64,000 nt of DNA, taken from contig VWPU01017867.1 in assembly GCA_013398955.1 (NCBI GenBank), positions 26,933-90,932 on the forward strand, in the 5' to 3' direction. The position numbers and the translations under genes are program-made. The notes under the pieces were generated by a model. The model was not told the origin of the DNA and made no database searches. It worked only from the letters and a program-made list of their open reading frames with translations. Shown here in pieces: positions 62,983 to 64,000 of the stretch (its first letter is position 1; each line of letters starts with the position of its first letter). This DNA is from Callaeas wilsoni. Lineage: Eukaryota > Chordata > Aves > Passeriformes > Callaeidae.

Positions 62983-63465
62983 GAACTCACTGGGGTGCTC
63001 AGCATTCATGTGACATCCTGAGAAGAAACAGGAATTTAGGACAGCTCCTGTACTGCTCTTCTTCCTCCCTAAAGGGAAAAGCTCCCAGCTAAAATCCCCC
63101 CACAGGCTCTCTTATTCCACCCCTATTCCAGCAGAATGAACTCACTGGGGTGCTCAGAATTCATGTGACATCATGAGAAGAAACAGGAATTTAGGACAGC
63201 TCCTGTACTGCTCTTCTTCTTCCCTAAAGGGAATAGCTCCCAGCTAAAATCCCCCCACAGGCTCTCTCATTCCACCCCTATCCCAGCAGAATGAACTCAG
63301 AGCATGAGAGCCCAGAACATGCTGGGGTGCTCAGCATTCGTGTGACGTTGTGAGAACAGGAATTTAGGACAGCTCCTGTACTGCTCTTCTTCCTCCCTAA
63401 AGGGAAAAGCTCCCAGCTAAAATCCCCCCACAGGCTCTCTCATTCCACCCCTATCCCAGCAGAAC
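62983..63465. repeat. 155-bp tandem repeat, three units
   Basis: Units start at 62983, 63138 and 63293, each containing 'ggaatttaggacagctcctg', 'aaaatccccccacaggctct' and 'cattccacccctatcccagc' or close variants. The third is about 18 bases longer because of an inserted 'gagcatgagagcccagaaca'-like segment. The next unit starts at 63466 but breaks off. Identity between units is high (few mismatches), so the array is young. It lies in the last DPYSL2 intron. Confidence 0.93.
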
Positions 63466-63507
63466 GAACTCAGAGCATGGGAGCACAAACCAGCCGCGAC
63501 CTCAGTG

Positions 63508-63999
<492 letters not shown>

Positions 64000-64000
64000 C

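Overview
This window is vertebrate nuclear DNA, most likely from a bird and probably a songbird. It has two intron-containing genes, at least sixteen fragments of the avian LINE CR1, a solo ERVL-type LTR of a kind I associate with passerine genomes, two related solo LTR-like sequences, and several minisatellites. There are no bacterial-style genes, operons or CRISPR arrays, and I recognise no RNA genes.

Layout. Positions 1-27.9 kb are intergenic DNA upstream of ADRA1A, with repeats but no recognisable exon. A CpG-richer block at 27.93-28.26 kb ends in a good splice donor and may be a non-coding first exon. ADRA1A (alpha-1A adrenergic receptor) lies on the + strand. Coding exon 1 is 30327-31209, the 11.2 kb intron is 31210-42440, and coding exon 2 is 42441-42952. 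Joined, they encode an intact 464-residue GPCR. A likely 3'UTR ends near the AATAAA at 43547. Positions 43.6-59.4 kb are intergenic and hold CR1 copies, two copies of an LTR-like repeat, a perfect 183-bp inverted repeat flanked by a 41-bp direct duplication, and a 46-bp minisatellite. The 3' end of DPYSL2 (CRMP2) lies on the - strand: a likely long 3'UTR at about 59400-62135, the last coding exon at 62136-62227 and the penultimate exon at 63603-63768. The rest of DPYSL2 lies beyond the right edge.

ADRA1A and DPYSL2 are convergent neighbours, as in human. ADRA1A couples catecholamine binding to Gq signalling at the plasma membrane. DPYSL2 is a cytosolic tubulin-binding phosphoprotein of growing axons. 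Nothing in the sequence suggests that they act together. I found no convincing new biological system. The most unusual structures are the perfect inverted repeat with its duplicated flank, the nested minisatellite at 9.3-9.75 kb, a 330-bp polypurine tract, and a donor-like site in the ADRA1A tail close to where mammalian isoforms diverge.
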